NCBI GenBank assembly: GCA_024684665.1
Contig: JAIKWN010000031.1
Span: 1 to 24,219, forward strand
DNA length: 24,219 nucleotides
Direction of reading: 5' to 3'
From: Clostridiales bacterium
GTDB taxonomy: Bacteria; Bacillota_A; Clostridia; Christensenellales; Aristaeellaceae
Shown one piece after another: positions 7,454-15,692 of this stretch; position 1 is the first letter of the stretch; each line of letters begins with the position of its first letter. The notes beneath the pieces are model-generated. The model was given only the letters and a program-made list of their open reading frames with translations. It made no database searches and was not told where the DNA came from. The position numbers and the translations under genes are program-made.

Positions 7454-8335
7454 ATGAAGATCACAGATATCCTCTCCCGGGACACTTACGCACTTTCTTT
7501 TGAGGTTTTCCCGCCGAAGACGGATACCGGTTTTGATTCTGTCCGCGGTGCGGCGCTGTCGATTGCCGGGCTTGCTCCTGCGTTTGTCAGCGTTACCTAC
7601 GGCGCAGGCGGGGGGACAAGCGCTTATACCCTGCGTCTGGCAGAGGAAATCGGGGAGGCGGGCGTGACTCCGCTCATGCATCTCACCTGCGTTTCCTCCA
7701 CAAAGGAGACTGTGCGCGCGCGCATCCGGGAAATGCGGGAAGCGGGTATTGAAAACGTCATGGCCCTGCGGGGTGATCTGCTGCCTGGAATGGAGCAGGA
7801 AGACAGGAGTAACTGGCCATTTCGCCATGCGGTCGATCTCATCGCGGAACTGAAAGCGGGCGGCGATGATTTCTGCATCGGCGGAGCCTGTTACCCGGAA
7901 GTGCATCCCGAAAGCACAAACCAGAAAGAAGATATCCTGCATCTTTCGGAAAAGGTAAAGGCCGGCTGTTCCTTCCTCACAACGCAGATGTTCTTCGACA
8001 ACAATCTGTTCTTCAATTTTCTTTATAAAATCCGGGAGGCCGGGATCACGGTTCCCATTTTGCCCGGTATCATGCCGATAACCAGTGCGACGCAGGTGGA
8101 GCGGGCTCTCAAGCTCTCCGGCTCTTTCATGCCGCAGCGCTTCCGCAGCCTGGTAGACCGGTTCGGTTCTTCTCCCGCCGCCATGAAGCAGGCTGGCATC
8201 GCTTACGCGACCGATCAGATCATCGACCTGTTCGCAAACGGCATCCGCACCGTGCATGTTTACTCAATGAACAAGCCCGACGTCGCAGCGGGAATTCACG
8301 CTAATGTTTCCGCTATCCTGGGCCTGCCTGTATGA
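7454..8335 (+). CDS. metF: 5,10-methylenetetrahydrofolate reductase
   Basis: A 293-residue FAD TIM-barrel enzyme that reduces methylene-THF to methyl-THF, the methyl donor for methionine synthase. Motifs visible are FEVFPPKT with the conserved Glu17, VTYGAGGG, LMHLTCV, ALRGD with the conserved Asp, GGACYPEVHPES, TQMFFDN and TVHVYSMNKP near the C-terminus. Length fits bacterial MetF. The start ATG follows GGAGAAAAGG, and the gene lies 15 bases after serA. Its stop overlaps the next start by four bases (ATGA), so translation is probably coupled. A MetV-type partner, found with MetF in some acetogens, is not present here. Confidence 0.95.
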   Translation: MKITDILSRDTYALSFEVFPPKTDTGFDSVRGAALSIAGLAPAFVSVTYGAGGGTSAYTLRLAEEIGEAGVTPLMHLTCVSSTKETVRARIREMREAGIENVMALRGDLLPGMEQEDRSNWPFRHAVDLIAELKAGGDDFCIGGACYPEVHPESTNQKEDILHLSEKVKAGCSFLTTQMFFDNNLFFNFLYKIREAGITVPILPGIMPITSATQVERALKLSGSFMPQRFRSLVDRFGSSPAAMKQAGIAYATDQIIDLFANGIRTVHVYSMNKPDVAAGIHANVSAILGLPV

Positions 8336-8988
8336 CGCTACTGTCCATTACACCGCCTCCCGTGAATCTCCGGGAGGCGCTGCGCTATGCGGGATGCCGG
8401 GAAGACGACCCGAATCTTCCTCTTGCGGTATGCGCCCGGCAGATGGAGCTGGCCGTTTCCGGACAGGTGCTTTACGAAGAAATCGCCGTGCGGCCAGGGG
8501 AAGATGGCGTCGATCTGCAGTTTGCATACGCAAAGTCGGCAGGCCTCAGGAAGAATCTGGATGGATGTTCACGGGCTGTAGTTTTCGCTGCGACCATAGG
8601 CATCGCAGCGGACCGGCTGATTGCCCGCTACGCCCGGGTTTCTCCCGTTCATTCCCTCCTGCTGGATGCCCTGGGCACCGAGCGAATCGAAGCCGTGTGC
8701 GACGAGTTCTGCCGGCAGACGGGGCAGAATCTCGCGTCCATAGAGCTTTGCCTTTCCCGGCGATTTTCTCCCGGGTACGGGGATCTGTCCCTGACCTTCC
8801 AGCGCGAGATCTTCCGCTTTCTTGAATGTGAAAAGCGGCTTGGGCTGACCCTTACGCCCTCGCTTCTTATGATCCCGACGAAAAGCGTCACAGCGATCGC
8901 GGGAATCCGGTCGACTGCCACTGACGGCTCCGCCGCGGGCTGCTCTGTCTGCGGTAAGACGGATTGCGCATTCCGCAAAGACAGCTGA
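8332..8988 (+). CDS. Stand-alone methionine synthase activation-domain protein
   Basis: A 218-residue protein related to the C-terminal reactivation domain of MetH, which binds SAM and restores oxidised cob(II)alamin to methylcobalamin. The most diagnostic stretch is near residues 144-185: RRFSPGYGDLSL, then ECEKRLGLTLTPS and MIPTKSVTAIAG, which include the RxxxGY pattern of the SAM site. The C-terminus has a small cysteine motif (CSVCGKTDCAFR) that is usual in the stand-alone clostridial form but not in fused MetH, and may bind a metal or Fe-S cluster (inference). It overlaps metF by four bases and ends 17 bases before metH, which lacks this domain, so the two most likely act together. Confidence 0.88.
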   Translation: MTLLSITPPPVNLREALRYAGCREDDPNLPLAVCARQMELAVSGQVLYEEIAVRPGEDGVDLQFAYAKSAGLRKNLDGCSRAVVFAATIGIAADRLIARYARVSPVHSLLLDALGTERIEAVCDEFCRQTGQNLASIELCLSRRFSPGYGDLSLTFQREIFRFLECEKRLGLTLTPSLLMIPTKSVTAIAGIRSTATDGSAAGCSVCGKTDCAFRKDS

Positions 8989-9005
8989 CAAAAGAGGTGC
9001 ACGCT

Positions 9006-11441
9006 ATGAGCTTTCTCTCCTTTCTGAACAAGGGCCGCGTCCTGATGGACGGCGGGATGGGGTCGCTTCTGCAGGCGCGGGGACTTCAGCCCGGTGAACA
9101 GCCGGAGCGTTGGAACCTCATCCATCCTGAGGCCATTCTGGCCGTACAGCGGGCATATTTTGAGGCGGGCAGCAACCTGGTCATCAGCAATACCTTCGGG
9201 GCAAACCGGCTGCATTACGGAAGCGAGGAGCTTGCGGAGGTTATTCCCGCCGCCATCCGCATCGCGAGGCAGGCCGCCCGGGAAGCAACTGAGGCCGGTG
9301 CAGGGCAGGAAAAGTTCGTTGCGCTGGATATCGGCCCTTCCGGCCAGCTTCTTGCGCCGTATGGCACGCTGGATTTTGAAGAGGCAGTAGGGATCTTTGC
9401 GGAAGTCGTCCGCCTGGGCGCTGCAGCAGGTGCAGACTGCGTGTTCATTGAAACCATGAACGACAGCTATGAAACCAAGGCTGCGCTTCTGGCTGCAAAA
9501 GAAAACTGCAGTCTGCCCGTCCTGGTCTCAAACGCCTATGGAGCGGACGGAAAGCTTATGACCGGCGCCTCTCCGGAAGCCATGGCCGCCATGCTGGAGG
9601 GGATGGGGGCGGACGCAGTGGGCGTCAACTGCTCTCTGGGGCCGGATGCCCTGGCACCCGTTGTGCGCCGCTATCTTTCCTGCGCCCACGTGCCTGTCCT
9701 GCTGAAGCCCAACGCGGGACTTCCCAGAACCGAAAACGGGAAAACCGTCTACGATGTAGATCCCCAGGAATTCGCTGCCTCCGTCGCTGCGCTGGCGAAG
9801 GAAGGTGTCAGGCTTTTCGGCGGATGCTGCGGAACGACACCCGAATATATAGCGGCGCTTCGGAAAGCCCTGCAGGGCGTTTCCATTCCCGAGATTTCCG
9901 TTCCGGAAGAAACCGTCGTTTCTTCCTATACGCACGCTGTGTCCTTCGGTTCCAGGCCTCTTGTCATCGGAGAGCGCATCAATCCCACGGGGAAAAAGCG
10001 TTTCCGGCAGGCTCTCGCGGAAAACGACATAGGCTATATCCTTCGGGAGGGTATCCGTCAGCAGGAAGCAGGCGCTGACATTTTGGACGTGAACGTCGGA
10101 ACTCCCGGCATCGACGAACCTGCCATGCTGGAGAGGGCGATCACGGAAATTCAGGCTGTATGCGATCTGCCTCTGTGCGTCGATACCTCGGATCCTGTTG
10201 CAATGGAACGCGCTTTGCGCCGCGTCAACGGAAAACCCCTCATCAACTCCGTGAACGGAAAAGAGGAGAGTCTTTCGAAGATTCTTCCCCTAGCGAAGAA
10301 ATACGGTGGCGTTGTCATCGGTCTGACGCTGGATGAAAACGGAATTCCGGAGACAGCGGAGGGGCGTCTTTCCATCGCACGGCGCATCCTCGAAAAGGCG
10401 GCAGAATTCGGGATACCCAGACGCGATGTGATCTTTGACACCCTGACGATGACGGTCAGTGCCGATTCTCGCGCTGCCGGAGTCACGCTGGATGCGCTTG
10501 AGGGGATCCGGCGGATGGGATGTCATACTTCTCTCGGCGTATCCAACATTTCTTTCGGTCTGCCCGCGCGGGAGAGGATCAATGCCGCTTTCTTCACGAT
10601 GGCCATGGTTCGTGGGCTTGGCGCCGCCATTATGAATCCTCTTTCAGAGACGATGATGGGCGCGCTTCGCGCCTATTGCGCTCTTTCATCACAGGATGAA
10701 AACTGTCTGGATTATGTGACATGGTCGCAGGCGCACCCCCTCGCCACGCAGCCAGCCGCAGTGGCAGGGGCCCCGGGCCCGGTCAACTCCGAAAAAGAGC
10801 AGGCTGGCTCCTCTCCGCTCAAAGACGCAGTCATGCGCGGTCTCGTCCGGGAGGCCGGCGATCTCGCGAAGCAGGAGCTGCAGACGCAGGAACCCATGAC
10901 CCTTGTTCAAGCCGAAATCATCCCGGCTCTGGACGCGGTTGGCGCGGGTTTCGAGCGGGGGAGTGTCTTTCTTCCCCAGCTCATGATGGCGGCGGAAGCC
11001 GCAGGGGCCGCTTTTGAAGCGGTGAAAGCAGCGATGGCCGGGCAAAAGGAAAATGCCACCGCTCGCTGTCCTTTTGTACTGGCCACCGTACAGGGCGACA
11101 TCCACGATATTGGGAAAAATATCGTCCGGCTTCTGCTCGAAAACTACGGATTTGACGTCGTCGATCTGGGGAAGGACGTACCGCCTGAAACCATAGTGCA
11201 GGCAGTTACAGAGAAACATGCGCCGCTCTGCGGGCTTTCCGCCCTCATGACGACGACGGTACCCGCTATGCGGGAGACCATCGGGCTCCTCCGAAAAGAC
11301 GCGCCATGGTGCCAGGTTGTGGTCGGCGGAGCTGTACTGACGGAGGAATACGCCTGGGAGATCGGCGCGGACGCCTACGCAAAGGATGCCATGGCCACCG
11401 TGCGCTATGCGGAGCAGGTGGACGACGAACTGCGAAAATGA
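9006..11441 (+). CDS. metH: Cobalamin-dependent methionine synthase lacking the activation domain
   Basis: An 811-residue enzyme transferring the methyl group of methyl-THF to homocysteine through cobalamin. ATG 9006 follows AGAGGTG. Domains in order: homocysteine-binding barrel (1-290) with zinc ligands Cys209, Cys274 and Cys275 (GGCCGTTPE); folate-binding barrel (about 318-560, beginning PLVIGERINPTGKKRF); a linker rich in Ala, Pro and Gly; a helical cap domain; and a B12-binding Rossmann domain with DIHDIG, in which His700 would be the axial cobalt ligand. It stops shortly after the B12 domain. E. coli MetH has about 1200 residues, the difference being the activation domain encoded here by the preceding gene. 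It is last in the operon and followed by a strong terminator. Confidence 0.95.
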   Translation: MSFLSFLNKGRVLMDGGMGSLLQARGLQPGEQPERWNLIHPEAILAVQRAYFEAGSNLVISNTFGANRLHYGSEELAEVIPAAIRIARQAAREATEAGAGQEKFVALDIGPSGQLLAPYGTLDFEEAVGIFAEVVRLGAAAGADCVFIETMNDSYETKAALLAAKENCSLPVLVSNAYGADGKLMTGASPEAMAAMLEGMGADAVGVNCSLGPDALAPVVRRYLSCAHVPVLLKPNAGLPRTENGKTVYDVDPQEFAASVAALAKEGVRLFGGCCGTTPEYIAALRKALQGVSIPEISVPEETVVSSYTHAVSFGSRPLVIGERINPTGKKRFRQALAENDIGYILREGIRQQEAGADILDVNVGTPGIDEPAMLERAITEIQAVCDLPLCVDTSDPVAMERALRRVNGKPLINSVNGKEESLSKILPLAKKYGGVVIGLTLDENGIPETAEGRLSIARRILEKAAEFGIPRRDVIFDTLTMTVSADSRAAGVTLDALEGIRRMGCHTSLGVSNISFGLPARERINAAFFTMAMVRGLGAAIMNPLSETMMGALRAYCALSSQDENCLDYVTWSQAHPLATQPAAVAGAPGPVNSEKEQAGSSPLKDAVMRGLVREAGDLAKQELQTQEPMTLVQAEIIPALDAVGAGFERGSVFLPQLMMAAEAAGAAFEAVKAAMAGQKENATARCPFVLATVQGDIHDIGKNIVRLLLENYGFDVVDLGKDVPPETIVQAVTEKHAPLCGLSALMTTTVPAMRETIGLLRKDAPWCQVVVGGAVLTEEYAWEIGADAYAKDAMATVRYAEQVDDELRK

Positions 11442-11456
11442 ACGGATAATTAAATG

Positions 11457-11484
11457 ACGCCGGTGCTACTGCACCGGCGTTTTT
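11457..11484 (+). terminator. Intrinsic terminator after metH
   Basis: A perfect 10-bp GC-rich stem (ACGCCGGTGC 11457-11466, GCACCGGCGT 11471-11480) with loop TACT is followed by a run of Ts to 11484. It lies 15 bases after the metH stop. On the minus strand the tail is only moderately T-rich (CATTTAATTAT), so it may also end the convergent DUF6273 gene, less efficiently. Confidence 0.93.
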
Positions 11485-11503
11485 ATCTGCTCTTTTCTTG
11501 TTT

Positions 11504-12172
11504 TCAGAATCCCGCTTCTGTGAGGTTCAGCGAAATCGCGGGACGCACGCAGAATCCTTTAGCTTCTACAAAACCGCTGTTTTCTCCACAAGTGACGACA
11601 CCGCCCCCGGCAGCCACAAAGGATGCTTTGTTCCAGAACTCCCAGCTTGGGTTGCGCAGCCACCAGTGCGCTTTTCCCTGGTATTTTGTACTGATATTCG
11701 CACCGTTTGCGATGGCGTAGGCCGTAGGTTCACACCTCCGGTCTTCATGATTGGCAAAGTACTGTTTTGCATCCTCATTCGCAAGCAGATAGACCGTATC
11801 CGTCGTCTTTTTCTTTTCGTAGCGGGTGAAGCGTTCCCGGGTGATCAGCGCTTTCTGTTCCGCTTCGCTGAAAGCGGCGTTCAGGAAATCGCTGTTCAGC
11901 CACTGCCGGATCGTACTCTTTTCCCAGCTGGCCTTCGTGCGGCCCGGAGCATAATACGGCATGGAATCAAGACTATAGCGGCTGACACACAGCGCCTCTC
12001 CGTTTTCGACTGCAAGAACCCGCCATTCGATGGGCTCCGGCCCATTGCTTTGATCGTTGTCCTGCTCATAATGCCCGAAGGGAATGAAATCTCCAACGGA
12101 AACCTCCGCTGCGGCCATACAGCAAACGGCCGTCAGCACAGCCATCAGGATCAGCGCAAGCCATTTCTTCAT
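11504..12172 (-). CDS. Secreted DUF6273-domain protein
   Basis: A 222-residue protein with a signal peptide (KKW, a hydrophobic stretch to about residue 20, then AAA before Glu23). The mature part begins VGDFIPFGHYEQD and contains PIEWRVLAV, then WEKSTIRQWLNSDF, WWLRNPS and the terminal VRPAISLNL. These are hallmarks of DUF6273, a domain common in exported proteins of gut Clostridia and related to formylglycine-enzyme-like or lectin-like folds by general resemblance only. The function is unknown. Residues Cys17 and Cys18 are inside the signal but do not form a proper lipobox, so it is probably secreted rather than lipid-anchored. The start has AAAGGAA upstream, and the gene has its own promoter downstream of ligA. 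Confidence 0.8.
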   Translation of the reverse strand: MKKWLALILMAVLTAVCCMAAAEVSVGDFIPFGHYEQDNDQSNGPEPIEWRVLAVENGEALCVSRYSLDSMPYYAPGRTKASWEKSTIRQWLNSDFLNAAFSEAEQKALITRERFTRYEKKKTTDTVYLLANEDAKQYFANHEDRRCEPTAYAIANGANISTKYQGKAHWWLRNPSWEFWNKASFVAAGGGVVTCGENSGFVEAKGFCVRPAISLNLTEAGF

Positions 12173-12213
12173 ATAATGTTCCTTTCTTTAACCGGTTTTT
12201 GGAATGCGGTGCA

Positions 12214-12242
12214 ATTCTATCACAGAGAAAACGATTGCGCAA
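12214..12242 (-). promoter_or_regulatory. Promoter of the DUF6273 gene
   Basis: On the minus strand TTGCGC (12242-12237) and TAGAAT (12219-12214) are 17 bases apart, with TGA just before the -10 (extended -10). The ATG at 12172 is about 40 bases downstream. The gene therefore need not depend on read-through from ligA. Confidence 0.7.
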
Positions 12243-12275
12243 GAAGAGCATCTCCATGACAATCAATTTCCTGCT

Positions 12276-14276
12276 CTACTTCTCTGTATCTGCCAGCATA
12301 TTGCGCAGTTCTTCTTCGGAGATGATCACTGTGCCAAGTTCTTTCGCCTTATCCAGCTTGCTTCCGGCCGCTTCTCCCGCCAGAAGGTAATCTGTCTTCT
12401 TGCTGACGGAGCCGGAGACTTTTCCGCCGAACCGCTCTATCAGTTCCTGCGCTTCCCGGCGGCCGAGAGAGGGCAGGGTTCCGGTGATGACGAAAGTCTT
12501 GCCCGCGAAAAGCTGCGGAGCGCTTTCAGCATCGCGGTTTTCCATATTCACGCCAAGCTCAGCAAGGTCTTTGAGAAGCGTTTCGTTTGACGGATCCGCA
12601 AAAAACGCGTGAATGGAAGCCGCTGTTGTCCCACCGATATCAGGGATGGCCATAAGCTCTTCCTCAGTAGCCTCTGCCACCTCTGGAATTGAGGCATACC
12701 GCCGCATGATCGTGCCTGCCGTCGCTCGGCTGACGTTGCGGATCCCAAGGGCTGTGAGAAGCCGGGCCGGTTCGTTTTCCTTGGAGCTTTCAATGGCCGC
12801 AAGCAGCTTGTCCGTGTTTTTTTCTTTGCCAATGACACCCGCAGCAATCAGCGCTTCTCTGTGTTCCCGCAGGCGGTAAAGATCAGCGGAAGTATGCAGA
12901 TACCCTTCCTGAATCAGCGTATCGATCAGCGTGTCCCCAAGTCCCATAATGTTCATGCAGTCCCGGGAGACAAACCAGGAGATCCGTCCGGAAAGCTGGG
13001 CAGGGCAGGCAGGATTCTCACAGCGAAGGTCCGCCACGTCCGCTTCCTTTAAAAGGCGCGCGCCGCACGCCGGACAGACGGAAGAAGGCTGGTAGAGCGC
13101 CTCCGGCTCTTCGATCACTCCGCTGATGCGCGGAATAATGTCTCCGGCCTTTTTCAGGGAATAGACGCCGCCGATGCCGATCTTCATCTCCCGCATGTAA
13201 TCTGGGTTATGCAGGGTGACGCGGGATACGTTGGTACCCGCAAGCCGGGCCGGACCACCGGTTTCTTTGTCGTGCACATGCCCGATAAAAGCGATGCGCC
13301 CCGTCCGACCAACGGTCTCTTCTACCCGATCGAGCACGACCGGCCGCTCCTCCGGCGGATATTTATAGGCGATATGTCCCGCCTGATATTTGCTCCCTGC
13401 CGGGAATTCCGCGCGCAGAGCGGTTTCGTCGATCTTTACCACCGCTCCGTCGATGTCAAATGGAAGGTCCCTGCGGGATTCTCCGATTTCCCGTATGGCC
13501 GTGAGAACTTCTTCCGCGGTGGCGCAGTGCCTGTGCCAGACCACCGGAATGCCGATTGCGGAAAGCGCGTCCAGTCCGGCCGTATGGCTTTTCAAAAGGT
13601 GTTCCGGCCCTGCCTGGACATTGAATACGAAGAAACGGAGCCCGCGTTCCCGGGTGATGGCGGCGTTCAGCTGACGGAGGGTTCCCGCAGCCAGATTGCG
13701 AGGATTTGCCGCCGGGCGTCGGCCCGCTTCCTCCTGCCTCCGGTTGAAGCGCTCGAAGTCCTCATGCGCCATGTAGACTTCACCCCGAAGTTCGCAGGGC
13801 TCCATAAGCGCTATCCTTTCGGGAATGTCGGCAATCGTGCGGGCGTTCAGCGTCACGTCCTCGCCGACGAGCCCATCCCCGCGTGTTTCGGCCAGAATCA
13901 GTTCCCCCTCGCGGTAGCGAAGGGTCATGGAAAGACCGTCGATCTTCCGCTCTACGCTGAAGCTGGCTTCCGGATGAGAAGCCTTTACCTTTGCGATCCA
14001 GGCTTCCACATCTTCAAGAGAAAAGACGTCTTCAATCGAGAGCATCGGGACATTGTGGGTTACTTTGACCCCTGCTTCCCGTTTTGCGGTTCCGCCGACC
14101 TTCTGGGAAGGGGAGTCCGGCGTCACCCATTCGGGGTGTTCCCGTTCCGCTGCCTTCAGCTCCCGCATCAGGGCGTCGTACGCCTCGTCCGATATCTCCG
14201 GCGCGTCCTGATTGTAATACCGGTCCATATGGTATTCGATGCGTGCTCTCAGCGCGTCATAGGCTTTTCTGTCCAT
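12276..14276 (-). CDS. ligA: NAD+-dependent DNA ligase
   Basis: A 666-residue bacterial replicative ligase that seals nicks using NAD+. The N-terminal Ia domain (YYNQDAPEISDEAYDALMREL, 20-40) binds NMN. The adenylation domain has Lys111 in VERKIDG, the AMP-accepting lysine, followed by TRGDG. An OB fold then precedes a zinc finger (CPACG, and CENPAC shortly after), helix-hairpin-helix repeats (GIRNVSRATAG, IPDIGGTTA) and a C-terminal BRCT domain (GKTFVITGTLPSLGRREAQ, last 75 residues). Length is typical. The start overlaps the end of the cca-type gene by 20 bases, with TGGAG inside that gene as ribosome-binding site, so the two are co-transcribed and probably translationally coupled. Confidence 0.97.
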   Translation of the reverse strand: MDRKAYDALRARIEYHMDRYYNQDAPEISDEAYDALMRELKAAEREHPEWVTPDSPSQKVGGTAKREAGVKVTHNVPMLSIEDVFSLEDVEAWIAKVKASHPEASFSVERKIDGLSMTLRYREGELILAETRGDGLVGEDVTLNARTIADIPERIALMEPCELRGEVYMAHEDFERFNRRQEEAGRRPAANPRNLAAGTLRQLNAAITRERGLRFFVFNVQAGPEHLLKSHTAGLDALSAIGIPVVWHRHCATAEEVLTAIREIGESRRDLPFDIDGAVVKIDETALRAEFPAGSKYQAGHIAYKYPPEERPVVLDRVEETVGRTGRIAFIGHVHDKETGGPARLAGTNVSRVTLHNPDYMREMKIGIGGVYSLKKAGDIIPRISGVIEEPEALYQPSSVCPACGARLLKEADVADLRCENPACPAQLSGRISWFVSRDCMNIMGLGDTLIDTLIQEGYLHTSADLYRLREHREALIAAGVIGKEKNTDKLLAAIESSKENEPARLLTALGIRNVSRATAGTIMRRYASIPEVAEATEEELMAIPDIGGTTAASIHAFFADPSNETLLKDLAELGVNMENRDAESAPQLFAGKTFVITGTLPSLGRREAQELIERFGGKVSGSVSKKTDYLLAGEAAGSKLDKAKELGTVIISEEELRNMLADTEK

Positions 14277-15654
14277 TCTCGTCTCCAGTATTCTTTGATT
14301 CTGTTTCCCGTCTTGCGAAGGCGAGCACCTGGGCTTTCGCCTCCGGCAGATTCACGCCTGCCAGATGAAGCTTTTTCGCGTAGCTCAGTGCCTCCGAATA
14401 CAGAGGCCCGGCGGGGATGCCGGCCTCCTTGAGGTCCTTCGCGGTAATCCAGGGTTCCGCCATTCGTTCCCGATAGATCGCAAGCTCGGAGTACAGTTTC
14501 TGTTCCGCCTGAAGGTTTTTGGGGTCCGCGCCGGAGCCCAGCCGATCCGCCGTGAAGAGCAGGATGAGGTCTTCCGGGCATAGCGCCGCATCGAACAGGC
14601 GCATAAAGCTCTTGCGTCCGGCCTGCTGCGCGGTCAGGGCCCCAGGGCGCATATGCAGCCCAACGAGGTTCGGCACCTCCCGCAGGATCGTCCGCTCGTC
14701 CGTCAGCCTCATGAGAAAGCGTTCCGCAAGCGGAACGCCCGCTTCCTCATGACCGTAAGCATGGATTCGTCCATCCTCACCCCGCGCCGTAGTCTCCGGC
14801 TTGCCGAAATCGTGACAGAGGGCAGAAAGCAGAAAGGAGAGGGGATGCCGTGCCTGATCCCTGCGCTTTGCAGCTTCATCCAGCACGCGCATTGTATGCT
14901 CGAACGCGTCTCCTTCCGGATGGAAAGAGGGCTCCTGCGGGACGCCGATCAGGGCTTCCACTTCCGGAAACCAGACGTTAAGATGTCCCATTTCCGAAAG
15001 CACGCGGAAGAAGACGGAGGGGGCTTCGCTTTGCAGCAGAGCCTTTTTGAGCTCCTCCATTACCCGTTCCCGGGCGAGGAGAGAAAGATCCATCGTCCGG
15101 CAGAGAGCCGTCGTTTCCGGCGCGACCGAAAAACCAAACCGGGCAGCAAACTGCGCTGCCCTCAGCACACGCAGAGGATCCTCCGGGAAACTCCGGTCGT
15201 CCACATGCCTGAGAACGCGTCCTGCGAGATCAAGCTGTCCTCCAAAGGGATCCAGCACCTCTCCCGTCAGGACATTCTCCATCATGGCGTTGACGGTGAA
15301 ATCCCGCCGTCTGGCCGCTTCGGTTGTTCCGAGAAAAGGATTCACAAAAACCGCAAAATCCCGATGGTGTCCTCCGGTCGCCCTTTCCTTCCTTGGCATC
15401 GCAATGTCGAGGGAGGTATGACGGAGACCATAGACACCGAAGCTCGCTCCCATCTCCGTGCATCCGCCCAGGGAATCCAGAATCCTCTTCAGAGTTTCCG
15501 GCTTTAAGCCGTGCACCTCGATGTCCACGTCCTTACCTGGGATCCCCATCAGCCGATCGCGAACAAATCCGCCGACATAGTAAGCCGTGCCACCCGCCGC
15601 ATGTACGCATTCCGCCACACGGCGGGCCATTTCCATATCATGAGTACTGTTCAA
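14257..15654 (-). CDS. cca: tRNA nucleotidyltransferase of the CCA-adding enzyme family, with HD domain
   Basis: A 465-residue protein that adds or repairs the 3' CCA of tRNAs. The class II head has YVGGFVRDRLMG (26-37), the metal-binding pair Asp42/Asp44 in KDVDIEV, RRRDFTVNAM (115-124) and EDPLRVLRAAQFAARFGF, where the Asp and Arg of EDPLR form the nucleotide template. A C-terminal HD phosphohydrolase domain follows (His253, LCHDFGKPE with His281-Asp282). The likely start is TTG 15654 with AAAGGA ten bases upstream; ATG codons six or eight residues further in have no ribosome-binding site. CCA-adding, A-adding and poly(A) activities are hard to separate by motifs, but no second homologue is visible here. 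It overlaps ligA by 20 bases. Confidence 0.9.
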   Translation of the reverse strand: MNSTHDMEMARRVAECVHAAGGTAYYVGGFVRDRLMGIPGKDVDIEVHGLKPETLKRILDSLGGCTEMGASFGVYGLRHTSLDIAMPRKERATGGHHRDFAVFVNPFLGTTEAARRRDFTVNAMMENVLTGEVLDPFGGQLDLAGRVLRHVDDRSFPEDPLRVLRAAQFAARFGFSVAPETTALCRTMDLSLLARERVMEELKKALLQSEAPSVFFRVLSEMGHLNVWFPEVEALIGVPQEPSFHPEGDAFEHTMRVLDEAAKRRDQARHPLSFLLSALCHDFGKPETTARGEDGRIHAYGHEEAGVPLAERFLMRLTDERTILREVPNLVGLHMRPGALTAQQAGRKSFMRLFDAALCPEDLILLFTADRLGSGADPKNLQAEQKLYSELAIYRERMAEPWITAKDLKEAGIPAGPLYSEALSYAKKLHLAGVNLPEAKAQVLAFARRETESKNTGDENGQKSL

Positions 15655-15664
15655 TGGGTTCTGT

Positions 15665-15670
15665 TCCTTT
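15665..15670 (-). promoter_or_regulatory. Shine-Dalgarno deciding the TTG start of the cca-type gene
   Basis: On the minus strand AAAGGA (15670-15665) lies ten bases before the TTG at 15654-15652. The in-frame ATGs inside the gene lack a purine-rich site, so the TTG is preferred. Confidence 0.55.
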
Positions 15671-15692
15671 GATTTTCTGTTGCCTTATCACA

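Noticed and set aside
6734..8257. Minus-strand open frame of 507 codons opposite serA and metF
   Set aside because: It crosses two recognised genes on the other strand, has low-complexity charged composition and no family signature.
13209..14432. Plus-strand open frame of 407 codons opposite ligA
   Set aside because: It is a shadow of ligA, with no ribosome-binding site and no recognisable domain.
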